A DNA stretch of 32,649 bases from Patescibacteria group bacterium AH-259-L05 (GTDB taxonomy: Bacteria; Patescibacteriota; Patescibacteriia; UBA2591; UBA6264): positions 1-32,649 of the forward strand of contig JALLOO010000009.1 of the NCBI GenBank assembly GCA_027717985.1. The letters are read 5' to 3'. The stretch's first letter is position 1. The number at the start of each line of letters is the position of its first letter. The notes below the pieces were generated by a model. It did no database searches, had not been told where the DNA came from, and saw only the letters and a program-made list of their open reading frames with translations. Below, in pieces: positions 1 to 6,182 of the stretch. Both the position numbers and the translations under genes were made by a program.

Positions 1-14
1 GTGAAAAAATATGA

Positions 15-20
15 TATAAT
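15..20 (+). promoter_or_regulatory. Promoter -10 element for the first small gene
   Basis: A perfect TATAAT lies 38 bases before the start codon of the small membrane protein at 58. Its -35 box would fall before the window, so only half of the promoter can be seen. Confidence 0.5.
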
Positions 21-57
21 ATAGATAACAATAAACAAAAAAACAAAGGAGGCAACC

Positions 58-240
58 ATGCTTCGAAAGAAATCAATATTTCATGCTTGTGTTCTATTCG
101 CTATCGTGACGCTGATTTCTGTCGGTCTTGGGGTAGGAACATATTTAGAATCCCATGATCTGATAGCAACTTTCGTACCAGGAGTCACTTTATTCCTTTT
201 TGGTGGGTACATGTCTCTCGAGGTATTTCTAAGAGGATGA
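58..240 (+). CDS. Small two-helix membrane protein, unknown function
   Basis: A 60-residue protein that I do not recognise. After a short basic N-terminus (MLRKK) there are two hydrophobic stretches, about residues 8-28 and 36-57, separated by a short segment with Glu31, Ser32, His33 and Asp34. It is therefore probably a hairpin-like integral membrane protein. The start is well supported by AAAGGAGG ending six bases before the ATG. It stands alone: a promoter -10 element precedes it and a strong hairpin follows the TGA stop. No enzymatic motif is visible. The strong ribosome binding site suggests high expression, which is an inference. A chance ORF is unlikely given promoter, ribosome binding site and terminator together. 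Confidence 0.7.
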   Translation: MLRKKSIFHACVLFAIVTLISVGLGVGTYLESHDLIATFVPGVTLFLFGGYMSLEVFLRG

Positions 241-244
241 TAGT

Positions 245-290
245 AATAAATAGTGGTCACTCATTAACCAACAATGAGTGACCTTATTTA
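245..290 (+). terminator. Hairpin terminator after the first small gene
   Basis: A perfect 11 bp stem pairs GGTCACTCATT (255-265) with AATGAGTGACC (273-283) around a 7-base loop. It is flanked by A-rich sequence before and T-rich sequence after (TTATTTA), which extends the stem with a small bulge. Confidence 0.8.
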
Positions 291-439
291 GTAAAACAAA
301 GTATTGATTAGTTACCATATAGAGGATGATTCTTTAATCCAACCAAGCAGGTTCTCATAACGTCCAACGTGGAGAGTTTTTATTTTTGGGGAAAAGTGGT
401 GTTGACACGGTGACATTTTAAACGACTTGATGCGGGCTA
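291..439. other. Intergenic stretch, little recognisable content
   Basis: No gene is seen between the terminator at 245-290 and the promoter at 440. There is a weak interrupted hairpin at 354-376 (CTC and ACGT arms around CCA) followed by a T-rich run at 377-387, which could be a poor terminator. A lone TTGACA at 402-407 has no -10 element at a workable distance. Confidence 0.4.
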
Positions 440-468
440 TTGACAAGAACAGAAGAATATGATATACT
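440..468 (+). promoter_or_regulatory. Near-consensus sigma-70 promoter
   Basis: TTGACA at 440-445 is separated by 17 bases from TATACT at 463-468. Transcription would start near 475, leaving a leader of about 80 bases before the ATG at 554. The TTG of the -35 box is in frame with the gene but cannot be its start. Confidence 0.8.
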
Positions 469-475
469 ATATATA

Positions 476-549
476 GTCATGGCATGGCGCTATGACATAG
501 AACCTTTCAGCGCCCGGATGGGCTCAAAGGGTCGGATGACCCAGGAGGT
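476..549 (+). promoter_or_regulatory. Structured 5' leader ending in the ribosome binding site
   Basis: The leader holds consecutive inverted repeats. GTCAT (476-480) can pair with ATGAC (492-496). GCCC (512-515) pairs with GGGC (520-523) around the loop GGAT. GGGTC (529-533) pairs with GACCC (538-542), again around GGAT. The last stem directly abuts the ribosome binding site AGGAGGT at 543-549. A role in translational control or mRNA stability is inferred. Confidence 0.45.
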
Positions 550-553
550 AACA

Positions 554-1027
554 ATGTTAACCCAAAAAACGAGAAGAGCGCAAACGGTTGAACAACAGAA
601 ACGCCTTATTAATCGTGACTTTCCTTGGATGTGGGCGTTAATGAATCATTGGCGTTTTGGTCTGCATACCATCTACGCAGGCTATCCAGATTCGTCTTTG
701 ATAAACACGCTCTCGGGACCATGCGTTGATAAACATTGGCACGGGATGAATTATGAATACTGGATTCGGTGCGTTTGGCCACCCCGTGTTAGTCGTACTA
801 GCGTAGAAAAAGTGGTCCGCCTGAAATCCATTTCTAACCGCTCTTGGGCACAATGTATCATAGAAGAGGCTAAAGGAATGGATGTTCTTAATATTGTGAA
901 AGTCTTCTATGAAGGAATCGATAATGGAGATGAAGAGATACGAAAAGTGTTCAACATTTATCGTCCATCAAAGGGAGATAAATCCTTCGATCCTCTTCTT
1001 TATGAGCTCATGTGTCAATCAAGATGA
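554..1027 (+). CDS. Hypothetical protein, 157 residues, unknown function
   Basis: I do not recognise this family. The protein is soluble-looking, basic and rich in aromatic residues at its N-terminal half (FPWMWALMNHWRF near residues 23-35, several Trp and Tyr after that). The C-terminal half is more helical and charged. There is no signal peptide or membrane segment. The start at 554 is chosen because AGGAGGT lies five bases before the ATG and because the upstream in-frame TTG at 440 is part of the promoter -35 box. It is a single-gene unit with its own promoter, structured leader and terminator. The two GGAT-loop hairpins before the ribosome binding site hint at post-transcriptional control. 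Confidence 0.65.
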   Translation: MLTQKTRRAQTVEQQKRLINRDFPWMWALMNHWRFGLHTIYAGYPDSSLINTLSGPCVDKHWHGMNYEYWIRCVWPPRVSRTSVEKVVRLKSISNRSWAQCIIEEAKGMDVLNIVKVFYEGIDNGDEEIRKVFNIYRPSKGDKSFDPLLYELMCQSR

Positions 1028-1049
1028 TGTAGCTAAAAGAGGAATATTC

Positions 1050-1076
1050 AAGGCGGTGCTGATAAAGCGCCGCCTT
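1050..1076 (+). terminator. Hairpin terminator after the 554 gene
   Basis: AAGGCGGTGC (1050-1059) pairs with GCGCCGCCTT (1067-1076) through ten base pairs, one of them G-U, around a 7-base loop. A short T-rich stretch follows (AACTATTTTC). Confidence 0.65.
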
Positions 1077-1098
1077 AACTATTTTCTCATCAGGAAAC

Positions 1099-1130
1099 AA
1101 ATAAAGCGCGGAAATTGTCGCGCTTTATTT
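1099..1130. terminator. Bidirectional terminator between convergent genes
   Basis: A perfect 12 bp stem pairs AAATAAAGCGCG (1099-1110) with CGCGCTTTATTT (1119-1130). Its A/T-rich ends give a U-rich 3' side in both directions. The right arm overlaps the stop codon of the reverse-strand aminotransferase at 1129-1131, so it probably serves that gene and backs up the hairpin at 1050. Confidence 0.7.
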
Positions 1131-2340
1131 ATGTTGTCAAAACCTTTTCTATTTTCTCTAATCCTGTGGAGAGTTGTTCTTTGCTAATAATCAATGGTGG
1201 GCTTAAACGTAGTACATGATGATGTGCTTCCTTGCAAATTACTCCCTCTTTAAGAAGCGCTTCACAAAACCTACGAGCGCCACCAGCTTCTGGTTTAAGC
1301 TCTATACCAATCATTAAACCCTTGCCTCTTATTACCTTGATATAAGGACTTTTAATCTGGCGCAATTGTTCTATCGCATATATTCCTAATTCATGTGCTC
1401 TTTTTGGAATTTCTTGTTTTTGGACGATTTTGAGCGCTTTTCTTGCAACAGCGCATGCAAATGAGTAGCCGCCAAACGTACTTCCATCATCGCCAGGTTT
1501 ATAGTATTGCAGAATCTTTCTCGATCCTACAATAGCTGAAATAGGAACGATGCCACCTCCTAAACTTTTTCCTACAATCAGGATGTCTGGGATAATTCCT
1601 GCTTCTTTAAAACAGAAGAGACCACCGGTTCTTCCAAGGCCAGTTTGAATCTCATCAAGTAAAAGAAGAATATTTTCTCTATCACAAATTTCTCGGATTG
1701 TTTTTAAATAGTCATTTGAGGGGACGATTATACCACCCTCTCCCTGCACTGGTTCAACTAAAAATGCGATGGTATTTTTATTAATGGCATTTTCTAAAGC
1801 ATGAGGATCATTATAGGGAATGAGTTTGAATCCTGGCGTATGAGGGCCAAAATCATCTCTGTATTGTGGTTCACTTGAACAGCTAATAGCGGCAAGTGTT
1901 CTTCCATGAAAGTTATCCGTGCATACAATGATTTCTGCTGTATTTCTTTTCATCTCTTTTTTTCGATATGCATACATTCGTGCTGTTTTAACTGCTGCTT
2001 CAAATGCTTCAACACCAGAATTTTTTGGTAGCATCATGTCTAAGCCAGTAAGAGTAGTAAGTTCTTTGCCTAAAAGAGCAAGTTGATCATTATAACATGC
2101 TCTGGTCAATAACGCCCCGCTATCAAGATGCCGCTTGGCTGTATCGAGAATTTGCGGATGACCATGTCCTAGGTTCAGGGCAGAATATGCAGCCCAAAAG
2201 TCAAGATACTGGTTTCCTTCTGCGTCATAAACATAAATTCCTTTCCCTCGTGTCAAGTTAACCGGTAATGTATCATACGTGTTGGCAATAAACTGATTGT
2301 ACATAGTAATGATTTCAGCAGAAGATAGCTTTTGTTTCAT
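1129..2340 (-). CDS. rocD: Class III aminotransferase, probable ornithine aminotransferase
   Basis: A PLP-dependent class III aminotransferase of 403 residues, the usual length. The best fit is ornithine--oxo-acid aminotransferase, which moves the delta-amino group of ornithine to 2-oxoglutarate. Landmarks are LLTRACYND (about 78-85), NSGVEAFEAAVKTAR (107-121), NFHGRTLAAISCS (143-155), VEPVQGEGG (195-203), LLLDEIQTGLGRTGG with cofactor-binding Asp229, and VGKSLGGG with the probable PLP lysine Lys258. The NSGVEA and ACYND signatures favour ornithine over acetylornithine aminotransferase; I keep acetylornithine or GABA aminotransferase as alternatives. The start is supported by AAGGAGGT before the ATG. 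It has its own promoter and no pathway neighbours, which is unusual for a genome with sparse amino acid metabolism. Confidence 0.8.
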   Translation of the reverse strand: MKQKLSSAEIITMYNQFIANTYDTLPVNLTRGKGIYVYDAEGNQYLDFWAAYSALNLGHGHPQILDTAKRHLDSGALLTRACYNDQLALLGKELTTLTGLDMMLPKNSGVEAFEAAVKTARMYAYRKKEMKRNTAEIIVCTDNFHGRTLAAISCSSEPQYRDDFGPHTPGFKLIPYNDPHALENAINKNTIAFLVEPVQGEGGIIVPSNDYLKTIREICDRENILLLLDEIQTGLGRTGGLFCFKEAGIIPDILIVGKSLGGGIVPISAIVGSRKILQYYKPGDDGSTFGGYSFACAVARKALKIVQKQEIPKRAHELGIYAIEQLRQIKSPYIKVIRGKGLMIGIELKPEAGGARRFCEALLKEGVICKEAHHHVLRLSPPLIISKEQLSTGLEKIEKVLTT

Positions 2341-2374
2341 CGTTGACCTCCTTTTTAAGGAACAGTTACTAAAT

Positions 2375-2402
2375 ATTATATCATTTTAAGACAGGTTGTC
2401 AA
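2375..2402 (-). promoter_or_regulatory. Promoter of the aminotransferase gene
   Basis: On the reverse strand TTGACA (2402-2397) and TATAAT (2380-2375) are separated by 16 bases. The AAGGAGGT ribosome binding site lies just downstream, before the ATG at 2340. Confidence 0.75.
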
Positions 2403-2418
2403 GGATACTCTTCTTTAG

Positions 2419-2447
2419 TTGACAGATTTAAAAAATTGTGATATAAT
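2419..2447 (+). promoter_or_regulatory. Promoter of the ClpP-like gene
   Basis: TTGACA at 2419-2424 and TATAAT at 2442-2447 are separated by 17 bases, and the -10 is extended by TGTGA. It is divergent from the aminotransferase promoter, with the two -35 boxes only 16 bases apart. Confidence 0.8.
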
Positions 2448-2507
2448 TAAGCGAGAACATTACCATTGTTAAGGGAAAACAACAACGTATTAATAGGGAG
2501 GACAAAA

Positions 2508-3182
2508 ATGTGGTATTGGTTGATAGGTGCGGGACTTTTATTACTCTTGTATTGTTTTGTGCAAAGCTATATTGTTACGAAAGTTTTTATGGAGCTCAGT
2601 GCTCGCTCGTTAGTAAAGGAAGCAAAAAAGAAAGGGGTTCAAAAACCTTTTTTAGGGAATATGGTTGTGATGGAGGGCGAGATTACAGAAGATAAGGTAA
2701 TACGTGTAATCAGAGAGATTATGTGGCTTGAAAAAGAAGTTGAGGCACCTGAAATTAATATACTTTTGGATTCAATCGGGGGGAGTATTGTGGGTAGTCA
2801 TGCTATTTGTAAAGCTATGAAGAAGTCCCAAAAGTCAATAGTGATCAGGAGCTATAAAGCTTTTTCTTCTGCTGCACTTGTTCTCGCAAATGGTACAAAA
2901 GGAAAGCGATTTATATATGATGCTTCGGGAGTTTTTATTCATAACGGACATTTCGGGTCATCTTCTAAAACAGATTTTATTGTTCATGTATTATTCCCCT
3001 TACTAGTTAGAAATATGGACAGAATAGAGGGAAGATTGCTTTCAGGACAAACAGGACAACCTTTTGAAAGGCTGCTTGCTGATAGGAAAAACGAAACTGT
3101 TTTTACTGCTGAAGATGCAGTAGCGTATGGATTCGCAGACAATGTTTTTACTGGCAGGATAGTACCTTTGAGTCAAAAATAA
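2508..3182 (+). CDS. Membrane-anchored ClpP/SppA-like serine protease
   Basis: A 224-residue protein with an N-terminal membrane anchor (about residues 2-25) followed by a ClpP-fold domain. ClpP-like features are LLDSIGGSIVGSHAI (86-100, compare the NSPGGSV motif), FSSAALVLANGTKGKRF with candidate nucleophile Ser120, and VFIHNG with His145. At the place of the catalytic Asp of ClpP (before FTAEDAVAYG) there is Glu196, so the triad would be Ser-His-Glu. The start at 2508 is preferred over the in-frame TTG at 2466 because AGGGAGG ends six bases before it. It is monocistronic, with its own promoter and terminator. Activity and substrate are unknown; a role in membrane protein quality control is inference. 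Confidence 0.7.
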   Translation: MWYWLIGAGLLLLLYCFVQSYIVTKVFMELSARSLVKEAKKKGVQKPFLGNMVVMEGEITEDKVIRVIREIMWLEKEVEAPEINILLDSIGGSIVGSHAICKAMKKSQKSIVIRSYKAFSSAALVLANGTKGKRFIYDASGVFIHNGHFGSSSKTDFIVHVLFPLLVRNMDRIEGRLLSGQTGQPFERLLADRKNETVFTAEDAVAYGFADNVFTGRIVPLSQK

Positions 3183-3213
3183 GCGGTGAGATATCTCATC
3201 CGCTTATTTTTTT
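3177..3213 (+). terminator. Strong hairpin terminator after the ClpP-like gene
   Basis: AAATAAGCGG (3177-3186) pairs with CCGCTTATTT (3200-3209), with a further TGAG/CTCA stem inside and the loop ATAT. A run of T residues follows the stem. Confidence 0.85.
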
Positions 3214-3219
3214 AAGAGG

Positions 3220-3248
3220 TTTACAGTATTAAAAAATAGTGGTATAAT
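3220..3248 (+). promoter_or_regulatory. Promoter of the membrane protein/rodA operon
   Basis: TTTACA at 3220-3225 and TATAAT at 3243-3248 are separated by 17 bases, and TGG precedes the -10. Transcription would run into the repeat remnant at 3251 and then the genes at 3305-5472. Confidence 0.7.
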
Positions 3249-3250
3249 AA

Positions 3251-3292
3251 AAGAACCTTTGAAAGGAATAATATTTGTATCCAAACTTTAAA
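3251..3292 (+). repeat. Interspersed repeat copy 1 (partial)
   Basis: AAGAACC, then GGAATAATATTTGTATCC and CAAACTTTAA, match the second module of the family seen in full at 12107. The first-module hairpin is missing. The in-frame TTG at 3275 lies inside this element, so it is not a likely gene start. Confidence 0.7.
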
Positions 3293-3304
3293 CAATTTAA
3301 ATAT

Positions 3305-3508
3305 ATGCAGGGAGAAGAAAAACAAAATGTATCATATTACCGCTTGGTGACCTTGCTGGTCTTGATTGTTGTGTTTGTATGGGGATTTACGATTTTTCAA
3401 CTGGTTGTATATGTTAGCACTACCCAAGAACATGAAGAAATGCTGAAAGGTTTGACTGTTGAGCGGATTGATTATCGAGCATTTCATCAACCGGTTCAAA
3501 TTCAGTAG
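3305..3508 (+). CDS. Small membrane protein, truncated paralogue of the next gene
   Basis: A 67-residue protein with one membrane helix (about residues 13-37). It matches the N-terminal part of the next protein: YVSTTQEHEEMLKGLTVERI here against YISTTEAHEQMLKELTKERI there. It ends at about the point where the extracytoplasmic domain of the neighbour begins. It therefore looks like a duplicated N-terminus that either lost its domain or was made without one. The ATG at 3305 is chosen because the upstream TTG at 3275 lies in a repeat element. Its stop overlaps the ribosome binding site of the next gene, so translation may be coupled. Function unknown; it could be a membrane partner of the longer protein. 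Confidence 0.6.
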   Translation: MQGEEKQNVSYYRLVTLLVLIVVFVWGFTIFQLVVYVSTTQEHEEMLKGLTVERIDYRAFHQPVQIQ

Positions 3509-3519
3509 GAGTGTATATT

Positions 3520-4359
3520 ATGGCAGAAGATTTAACCGTAAAACAATTACGTTTTGCAAAATGGTATCTTACCTATAAAAAGAGTTTGCGCTATATACTC
3601 ATTAGTTTTTTAGTTGTGATTAATGTGAGTTTGTGGGCATTAGCGCTCTATCAATTTATTTTTTATATCAGTACCACTGAAGCGCATGAGCAAATGTTGA
3701 AAGAGTTGACTAAAGAACGAATTGATTATCTTGCGATGCATAAACTATTTGCTCCGCATGATATTGTTATTAATAAATATATGGTGGTATATAATGAGGG
3801 GACAGGCTATGATTTGGTTGCAGATATTGAAAATTCAAACCAAAATTGGCGGGTAAGACAACTTGCTTATTATTTTATGTGGAGTGAAGGACAAAGTGAG
3901 GAAAAAACAACATTTTTATTACCCAATTCAAATAAACTGATATTTACGTTTGAACGGAATTTAGATTCTAAACCCAATAATCTCGAGCTTATTTTTTCTG
4001 ATGTTAGATGGAGACGGGTTCGCGAAGATAGGAAACTATTAGAAATTTTGCCGCAAATTAAAGTACGTGATATTGCGTTACAATATGTAGTGCCAGAAAA
4101 AGAATTAATTGCCCTTCCTAAGATAACATGGACCGTAGACAATCAATCGGTATATAGTTTTTGGCAGGTTAATTTTGTGGTGGTATTGTATAGTGGTAAT
4201 AAAATTTCAGGCATTAATGTTTTTCCGGCAAAAGAACTCATAGCAGGGCAGGAGCGTGAAGTTGAGTTTCGATGGCTTAACCCTCCAAAGTCAGATGCGA
4301 TAGAAATTCTATTGGAAATCAATGTGTTTGACTCCTCTATGTTCATGCCTGCTACTTAA
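3520..4359 (+). CDS. Membrane-anchored protein with extracytoplasmic beta domains
   Basis: A 279-residue protein with one membrane helix (about residues 23-48), a short helix (TTEAHEQMLKELTKERIDY) and then about 200 residues rich in beta strands. The last part can be read as two similar domains. The first has a strand pattern ending in LLPNSNKLIFTFE, the second ends in LIAGQEREVEFRWLNPP, as in immunoglobulin-like folds. From memory, similar hypothetical proteins lie beside rodA in other CPR genomes, so a role in cell envelope growth is possible but inferred. The ATG at 3520 is chosen over the GTG at 3511 because AGGAG ends eight bases before it. The gene lies 12 bases upstream of rodA and is probably cotranscribed. 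Confidence 0.6.
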   Translation: MAEDLTVKQLRFAKWYLTYKKSLRYILISFLVVINVSLWALALYQFIFYISTTEAHEQMLKELTKERIDYLAMHKLFAPHDIVINKYMVVYNEGTGYDLVADIENSNQNWRVRQLAYYFMWSEGQSEEKTTFLLPNSNKLIFTFERNLDSKPNNLELIFSDVRWRRVREDRKLLEILPQIKVRDIALQYVVPEKELIALPKITWTVDNQSVYSFWQVNFVVVLYSGNKISGINVFPAKELIAGQEREVEFRWLNPPKSDAIEILLEINVFDSSMFMPAT

Positions 4360-4371
4360 TTACGTTAACCA

Positions 4372-5472
4372 ATGAAGCGTTTTACTTTTCTTAAACGATT
4401 TGATACTGTTTTATTTATATTCATGGTGTTGCTTATCGCCTTGGGGCTAGCAACACTTTATAGTTTATCCCTTTCTTTTGAGCATGAGGGGATGAGCAAT
4501 TTTTCTAGACAACTGATTTTTACGGGTATTGGATTGGTATTATTTGGTGTGGTTTCGGTTACTGATTTTCGCTTTTTTCGCAGTGTTTCTTACTGGATAT
4601 ATATCATCACCATTTTACTTTTAGTTGCGGTGTTGATTTTTGGGGTGACCTTTCGTGGTGTCAAAGGATGGTTGAGTTTGGGGTTTTTTAATTTTCAGCC
4701 GACTGAATTAGCTAAGCTTGCCGTGATTTTAGTATTAGCGCATTTTTGGCAGGAAGCGCGGCGCCCCATCAAAATTACAGATGTTATGGTAAGCTTTGTT
4801 ATTGTTCTCCCGAGTATATATTTAATACTTCGCCAACCAGATTTGGGCTCTGCCGCGATGATTATTATTTTATGGATTGCTATTTTTTTATTGGTTGATA
4901 AAAATAAAAAGCATATTGCGGGCTTATTAGTAATCCTTATTATTATTGCATCGTTAAGTTGGATGTTTGTATTAGAAGATTATCAAAAAGATCGTATCTT
5001 TACCTATATTAATCCAGATTTAGATCCATTAGGGCGCGGTTATCAAATCACGCAGTCAATAGTGGCCGTTGGTTCAGGAGAGATTATCGGACGTGGTTTT
5101 GGCTTGGGTTCGCAATCGCAGCTGCATTTTTTACCCGCACCAGACACTGATTTTATTTTTGCGGTATTAGCTGAGGAGTTTGGTCTTATGGGGTCATTAT
5201 TACTTTTAGGGCTTTTTACCCTTTTGATATACCGATTGATACGAATTAGTGAAGTGGTATATGGTAATTTTAGTTTAGTGCTCGTATTGGGTATTACCTT
5301 ATATATATTTTTACAAATGGGAATTAATATTGGCATGAATATAGGGTTGATTCCCGTCATCGGGGTTCCCTTGCCATTGGTAAGTTACGGGGGGAGTTCA
5401 TTATTGATTAGTATGATAGCGGTTGCATTAGTGGAGAGCGTCGTAATGCATCAACCATTTACAAAAACATAA
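4372..5472 (+). CDS. rodA: RodA/FtsW-type SEDS peptidoglycan polymerase
   Basis: A 366-residue polytopic protein with about ten membrane helices, the usual size of the SEDS family. These proteins polymerise lipid II into glycan strands together with a class B penicillin-binding protein. Diagnostic segments are GVKGWLSLGFFNFQPTELAK, LRQPDLGSA, PLGRGYQITQSIVAVGSG, FLPAPDTDFIFAVLAEEFG and, near the C-terminus, IGLIPVIGVPLPLVSYGGSS. The PTELAK and PDTDFIF motifs are typical. RodA (elongation) is preferred over FtsW (division) because of the neighbourhood and the VIGVPLPLVSYGGSS form, but FtsW cannot be excluded. No partner penicillin-binding protein is in the window. There is no clear ribosome binding site before the ATG. 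Confidence 0.88.
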   Translation: MKRFTFLKRFDTVLFIFMVLLIALGLATLYSLSLSFEHEGMSNFSRQLIFTGIGLVLFGVVSVTDFRFFRSVSYWIYIITILLLVAVLIFGVTFRGVKGWLSLGFFNFQPTELAKLAVILVLAHFWQEARRPIKITDVMVSFVIVLPSIYLILRQPDLGSAAMIIILWIAIFLLVDKNKKHIAGLLVILIIIASLSWMFVLEDYQKDRIFTYINPDLDPLGRGYQITQSIVAVGSGEIIGRGFGLGSQSQLHFLPAPDTDFIFAVLAEEFGLMGSLLLLGLFTLLIYRLIRISEVVYGNFSLVLVLGITLYIFLQMGINIGMNIGLIPVIGVPLPLVSYGGSSLLISMIAVALVESVVMHQPFTKT

Positions 5473-5476
5473 GTAT

Positions 5477-5486
5477 GTGATATAAT
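5477..5486 (+). promoter_or_regulatory. Extended -10 promoter just before the L25 gene
   Basis: TGTGATATAAT (5476-5486) is an extended -10 element with the TATAAT at 5481-5486. The expected start of transcription, near 5492-5494, is only a few bases before the ATG at 5496, so the mRNA may be leaderless. The same TGTGATATAAT form recurs at 2437 and 14941. Confidence 0.6.
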
Positions 5487-5495
5487 CAATTGTCT

Positions 5496-6173
5496 ATGGA
5501 AACACTTAGTGCACAGGAGAGAAAAATAAAAGGACGAAAAACAAATTTTCTTCGGAACAAAAAAATTATCCCCGCGGTCGTGTACGGGCATGGTTTTGAT
5601 TCATTGCCTATTGAGATTTCATATACTGATTTTATAAAGGTGTATAAGGCAGCAGGGGAGAGCAGTTTAATTACGTTAGAGATAAAAAATAAACAACCTG
5701 TTAAAAGTTTAATTTATAAACTACAGTACCATCCGCTCACTGATAAAATTATTCATGTTGATTTTTATAAAATAAAAGCTGGTGAGAAGATTACGGTTGA
5801 AGTTGAGCTTACATTCAGGGGGGTATCGTCAGCGGTTAAAGATTTAGGCGGAACCTTAGTGACACCCTTGAGTAAAGTAGAGATAGAATGTTTGCCAGAA
5901 GATTTAATAGGTGAAATCGAAGTAGATATATCTGGCTTAAAGGAGTTTGGCGATGCAATCAGGGTCAGAGATTTAAACGTACCTTCAAAGGTGAAGATAT
6001 TACAGGATCTGAAAGAAGTAGTTACTATAGTTGAGCAGCCGCAAATAGAAGAAAGAGAGAAACCTGAAGAAGAAGTATCAAAAGAAGCTGAAGAGGGAAA
6101 ACAAGCAGAGGAAAAATCTGAAGAAGGGAGAAAAGAAGAGAAAAAGTCAGAAGGAGCGTCTGAGGTAAAATAG
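5496..6173 (+). CDS. rplY: 50S ribosomal protein L25 (TL5/Ctc type)
   Basis: A 225-residue L25 protein of the long TL5/Ctc type, which binds 5S rRNA in the large subunit. Residues 1 to about 90 form the L25 domain (ERKIKGRKTNFLRNKKIIPA, VVYGHG, HPLTDKIIHVDFYKI). The following beta-rich domain runs to about 185 (VEVELTFRGVSSAVKDLGG, IEVDISGLKEFGDAIRV). A highly charged Glu/Lys tail fills the last 40 residues and is probably disordered. The ATG at 5496 is preferred over the TTG at 5490. No ribosome binding site is visible, which fits leaderless translation from the promoter right before it. Confidence 0.93.
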   Translation: METLSAQERKIKGRKTNFLRNKKIIPAVVYGHGFDSLPIEISYTDFIKVYKAAGESSLITLEIKNKQPVKSLIYKLQYHPLTDKIIHVDFYKIKAGEKITVEVELTFRGVSSAVKDLGGTLVTPLSKVEIECLPEDLIGEIEVDISGLKEFGDAIRVRDLNVPSKVKILQDLKEVVTIVEQPQIEEREKPEEEVSKEAEEGKQAEEKSEEGRKEEKKSEGASEVK

Positions 6174-6182
6174 TGCCTATTT

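Noticed and set aside
402-407. TTGACA as an additional promoter
   Set aside because: No -10-like sequence lies 15-19 bases downstream.
440-553. Longer version of the 554 gene starting at TTG 440
   Set aside because: The TTG is the -35 box of a near-consensus promoter, so the codons before 475 would not be transcribed. AGGAGGT before the ATG at 554 marks the real start.
3275-3304. TTG start for the small membrane protein
   Set aside because: The TTG is within an interspersed repeat copy that also occurs in non-coding positions elsewhere; the ATG at 3305 is inside the unique sequence.
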